From JBFFXF01 sp041569895 (GTDB taxonomy: Bacteria > Planctomycetota > UBA8108 > JACQVS01), in NCBI GenBank assembly GCA_041569895.1, contig JBFFXF010000322.1, positions 1-7,844 of the forward strand: DNA of 7,844 nucleotides, in the 5' to 3' direction. The position numbers and the translations under genes are program-made. Positions 6,392 to 7,844 of the stretch are shown in pieces. Numbering within the stretch: the stretch's first letter is position 1; each line of letters starts with the position of its first letter. Under the pieces are notes generated by a model. That model saw nothing but the letters and a program-made list of their open reading frames with translations, ran no database searches and was not told the DNA's origin.

Positions 6392-6420
6392 ACTATAGCG
6401 ATCCGCCGGCGCGGCGACAA
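6392..6420 (-). promoter_or_regulatory. Sigma70-type promoter of the arg operon
   Basis: Read on the minus strand, TTGTCG (6420-6415) and TATAGT (6397-6392) are separated by exactly 17 bases. The -10 box matches five of six consensus bases and the -35 box four of six. Transcription would begin near 6385, about 80 nt before the leader peptide and about 295 nt before argB. The early RNA can form a CCCCG/CGGGG hairpin (6379-6367). No palindromic AT-rich ARG box for ArgR is visible around it. Confidence 0.72.
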
Positions 6421-6454
6421 CGAAAAATTCCGAGAAGCGCGACACGCCGCGCGC

Positions 6455-6460
6455 TACAAT
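6455..6460 (+). promoter_or_regulatory. Candidate -10 element for fabI
   Basis: TACAAT matches five of six bases of the consensus and would start RNA about 35 nt before the fabI start codon. No good -35 box lies 16-18 nt upstream (6432-6437 reads GAGAAG), so the assignment is tentative. It stands back to back with the arg promoter, about 35 nt away and without overlap. Confidence 0.45.
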
Positions 6461-6490
6461 GTCGCGCCTCATGGCGTGAGAACGAAGCCC

Positions 6491-6497
6491 GGGAGGA
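6491..6497 (+). promoter_or_regulatory. Ribosome binding site that fixes the fabI start
   Basis: GGGAGGA ends five bases before the GTG at 6503. It lies downstream of the alternative GTG at 6476, so that upstream start is unlikely. Confidence 0.85.
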
Positions 6498-6502
6498 AGC
6501 AG

Positions 6503-7279
6503 GTGCTCGAAAAGCTGTTGCACGGGAAGTCGGGAATCGTCTTCGGTGTCGCCAACAAGCGCAGCATCGCCTGGTCGATCTCGCAGGCGCTCGCGGGCTC
6601 GGGAGCTCGCCTGGCGTTCACTTACCAGGGCGAGAAGCTCGAGTCGAAGGTCCGCGACCTGGTCAAGACGCTGCCCGGAGAGTCACCGCTCTTCGACTGC
6701 GACGTGACCAGCGACGAGCAGGTGGCCGCGGTCTTCGACGACCTCGCCGGCCGCTGGGAAGGGCTCGACTTCGCCATCCACTCGGTCGCCTTCGCGCAGC
6801 GCGAGGACCTCGAGGGCCGCTTCGTCGACACCAGCCGCGACGGATACCTCCTCGCCCAGGAGATCAGCAGCTACTCGCTGACCGCCATCTCCCGCCACGC
6901 CGCGCCGCTGATGAAAAACGGCGGCAGCATCGTGACGCTGAGCTACCTCGGCGGCGAGCGCGTCGTACAGGGATACAACGTGATGGGCGTCGCCAAGGCC
7001 GCGCTCGAGTCCTCGGTGCGCTACCTGGCGAGCGACCTCGGCCCCCAGGGCATCCGCGTCAACGCGATCTCCGCCGGCCCGATCAACACCCTGGCGGCCC
7101 GCGGCATCAGCGGCTTCACGCAGATCCTCGGCGTGGTCGCCGAACGCGCCCCGCTGCGGCGAAACATCGAGCCCGACGAGGTCGCCTCGACCGCGCTCTT
7201 CCTCGTGAGCCACCTCGCGAGCGGCATCACCGGCGAGGTGATTCATGTGGATGCGGGGTATCATGTGATGGGGCTGTGA
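6503..7279 (+). CDS. fabI: Enoyl-[acyl-carrier-protein] reductase (NADH)
   Basis: FabI reduces the trans-2-enoyl-ACP double bond, the last step of each type II fatty-acid elongation cycle, in the cytoplasm. The GTG at 6503 is chosen over one at 6476 because of the ribosome binding site just before it. It gives 258 residues, the normal length, with FGVANKRSIAW near the N-terminus as in other FabI. The family's catalytic pattern Y-x9-Y-x6-K is intact (Tyr148, Tyr158, Lys165, in SYLGGERVVQGYNVMGVAK). The dinucleotide-binding loop, DCDV (65-68), NAISAGPINTLAA (187-199) and the C-terminal DAGYHVMGL are all typical. In the segment HSVAFA (93-98) the position of E. coli Gly93, where triclosan resistance arises, is alanine (Ala96), as in the S. 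aureus-like form. It stands alone and diverges from the arg operon. I see no functional link between the two beyond shared upstream DNA. Confidence 0.96.
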   Translation: MLEKLLHGKSGIVFGVANKRSIAWSISQALAGSGARLAFTYQGEKLESKVRDLVKTLPGESPLFDCDVTSDEQVAAVFDDLAGRWEGLDFAIHSVAFAQREDLEGRFVDTSRDGYLLAQEISSYSLTAISRHAAPLMKNGGSIVTLSYLGGERVVQGYNVMGVAKAALESSVRYLASDLGPQGIRVNAISAGPINTLAARGISGFTQILGVVAERAPLRRNIEPDEVASTALFLVSHLASGITGEVIHVDAGYHVMGL

Positions 7280-7298
7280 CCGCCTTCGTCGTCGCCGT

Positions 7299-7330
7299 AC
7301 TCCTGCCTCGTGCTCGTCCTCGTCCTCGAT
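7299..7330. repeat. CTCGTC-type short array
   Basis: Imperfect CTCGT and CTCGTC units follow the fabI stop at a distance of 20 nt. They are the complement-strand relatives of the GAGGAC array at 7503-7526. Confidence 0.6.
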
Positions 7331-7367
7331 CGCCTTCGGAAGAGCGGCGACTGCTGGACCGACGATA

Positions 7368-7443
7368 GATTCCGCTGTCCGAATCGGATGTCCGATTCCG
7401 ACTCCGATGTCCGATACCGATGTCCGACTCCGATTCCGACTCG
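7368..7443. repeat. Degenerate TCCGAT/TCCGAC array
   Basis: About a dozen drifting units (TCCGAT, TCCGAC, CCGATG, GTCCGA) fill this stretch. It has the same vocabulary as 156-216 and, as there, is followed on the plus strand by a CTCTG-rich tract. Confidence 0.85.
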
Positions 7444-7487
7444 GTCTCTGTCCTCTGCCCTCTGCCTCAGTCTCGGTCTCTCTCCCC
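7444..7487. repeat. CTCTG-rich tract
   Basis: Units such as TCTCTG, TCCTCTG, CCCTCTG and TCTCGG occur here. This is a shorter, more diverged relative of the array at 217-300. Confidence 0.75.
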
Positions 7488-7489
7488 TG

Positions 7490-7539
7490 CTTCGGTCCAT
7501 CGAGGACGAGGACGAGGACGAGGACGAACGGGACCGAAG
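7490..7539. repeat. Perfect 9-bp inverted repeat enclosing four GAGGAC units
   Basis: CTTCGGTCC (7490-7498) and GGACCGAAG (7531-7539) are exact inverse complements. The 32-nt interior contains four GAGGAC hexamers (7503-7526). It sits 8 nt beyond the stop of the partial gene on the right. It could form a hairpin at the 3' end of that transcript, but no T-run follows on either strand, so it is not a standard terminator. Confidence 0.75.
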
Positions 7540-7546
7540 GGACTGC

Positions 7547-7844
7547 TCACCGCCCCGACGCCTTCTCCTCCCGGAACTCCACCTCTCCCTGACAGCACGC
7601 GCACTCGCCCGGGTCGAGGGTCTTGATCGAGCAGACCTCGCACCAGTAGTAGACGTCGCGGAGCTTTCCGTCCTCGAACCACTGGTAGCGCGTCACCTCC
7701 ACGAGGTCGCTCCGGGGGAATCTCCGGCCCTCGAGGACGAGCGTCCTGTTTCGAAACCGGCGGTCGGCGAAGAGAGCCTCCGAGGTGGAGGTCCTCAGGA
7801 GCGTCAGGTATCGCCGCTCGCCCGGGGCGAGCTCTCCGTCGAGG
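7547..7844 (-). CDS. C-terminal part of a protein with a cysteine-cluster tail, function unknown
   Basis: The gene runs in from the right edge, and its last 98 codons and the TGA at 7549-7547 are visible. I do not recognise a named family. Codon use is as GC-biased as in the arg genes, and the frame stays open to the window edge. The segment RYQWFEDGKLRDVYYW (52-67 of the visible part) is followed by CEVC and, nine residues later, CACC. This gives five cysteines in the pattern C-x2-C-x9-C-x-C-C, which could bind a metal such as zinc or an iron-sulfur cluster. No membrane segment is seen in this part. The start, full length and N-terminal domains lie outside the window. The gene converges on fabI, and the 267-bp spacer between them is filled with repeats. 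Confidence 0.75.
   Translation of the reverse strand, partial: LDGELAPGERRYLTLLRTSTSEALFADRRFRNRTLVLEGRRFPRSDLVEVTRYQWFEDGKLRDVYYWCEVCSIKTLDPGECACCQGEVEFREEKASGR

Noticed and set aside
6380..6470. ARG box (ArgR operator) in the divergent promoter region
   Set aside because: No AT-rich 18-bp palindrome of the TNTGAAT...ATTCANA kind is visible; a strongly diverged operator cannot be fully excluded.
6476..6502. Upstream GTG start for fabI
   Set aside because: The strong ribosome binding site lies downstream of it, and GTG at 6503 gives the normal FabI N-terminus.
6209..6523. A 104-residue minus-strand reading that includes the leader peptide
   Set aside because: Its upstream part runs through the arg promoter and the fabI start region; RNA starting near 6385 contains only the ATG at 6304 as a plausible ATG start.
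7330..7352. Terminator after fabI (TCGCC...GGCGA)
   Set aside because: The 5-bp stem has no T-run after it; too weak to call.
7407..7682. Small open frames in the fabI-downstream spacer, both strands
   Set aside because: They translate the GATTCC, CTCTG and GAGGAC arrays or lie antisense to the cysteine-tail gene, whose frame is better supported.

Overview
The window is GC-rich bacterial DNA whose core is a five-gene arginine-biosynthesis operon on the minus strand, transcribed argB, argH, argG, an unrecognised P-loop protein, argC. A divergent gene for enoyl-ACP reductase (fabI) lies on the plus strand, and the C-terminal end of a cysteine-tailed protein of unknown function enters from the right edge. 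Genes are tightly packed, start codons include GTG, and Shine-Dalgarno sequences are strong. ArgG is of the subtype I associate with Bacteroidetes and some deep Gram-negative lineages. The spaces outside the operon are filled with drifting hexamer and heptamer arrays. An Acidobacteriota-like or similar high-GC Gram-negative lineage is my best guess, held with low confidence.

Layout. Bases 1-361 hold three consecutive simple-sequence arrays and no credible gene. Bases 362-6088 hold the operon, with junctions of 5 nt, -8 nt, 10 nt and -4 nt, which implies translational coupling. Bases 6089-6502 are the divergent control region. Bases 6503-7279 are fabI. Bases 7280-7546 are a second repeat-filled spacer between convergent gene ends. 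Bases 7547-7844 are the partial gene.

The most interesting item is the argB leader. A good sigma70-type promoter (TTGTCG, 17 nt, TATAGT) would start a leader RNA near 6385. That RNA encodes a 31-residue peptide with 12 arginines, five of them consecutive. Downstream lies an intrinsic terminator (5+5 bp stem with one mismatch, then seven U). The left arm of the terminator can instead pair, with 15 base pairs in total, to the last third of the peptide gene, forming an antiterminator. A further 10-bp stem between the start of the peptide gene and the antiterminator's left arm would act as protector. Together these form a complete four-segment, ribosome-mediated attenuator of the trp/his type, but with arginine as the sensed amino acid. 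No ARG box (the ArgR operator) is visible.

The operon supplies steps 2 (ArgB) and 3 (ArgC) of ornithine synthesis and the last two steps of arginine synthesis (ArgG, ArgH). The acetylglutamate synthase, argD, argF and argE/argJ functions are not in the window. ArgB carries the N-terminal extension typical of arginine-inhibited enzymes, so arginine may act twice: on transcription through the attenuator and on flux through ArgB. The P-loop protein between argG and argC is the one operon member without an obvious role.
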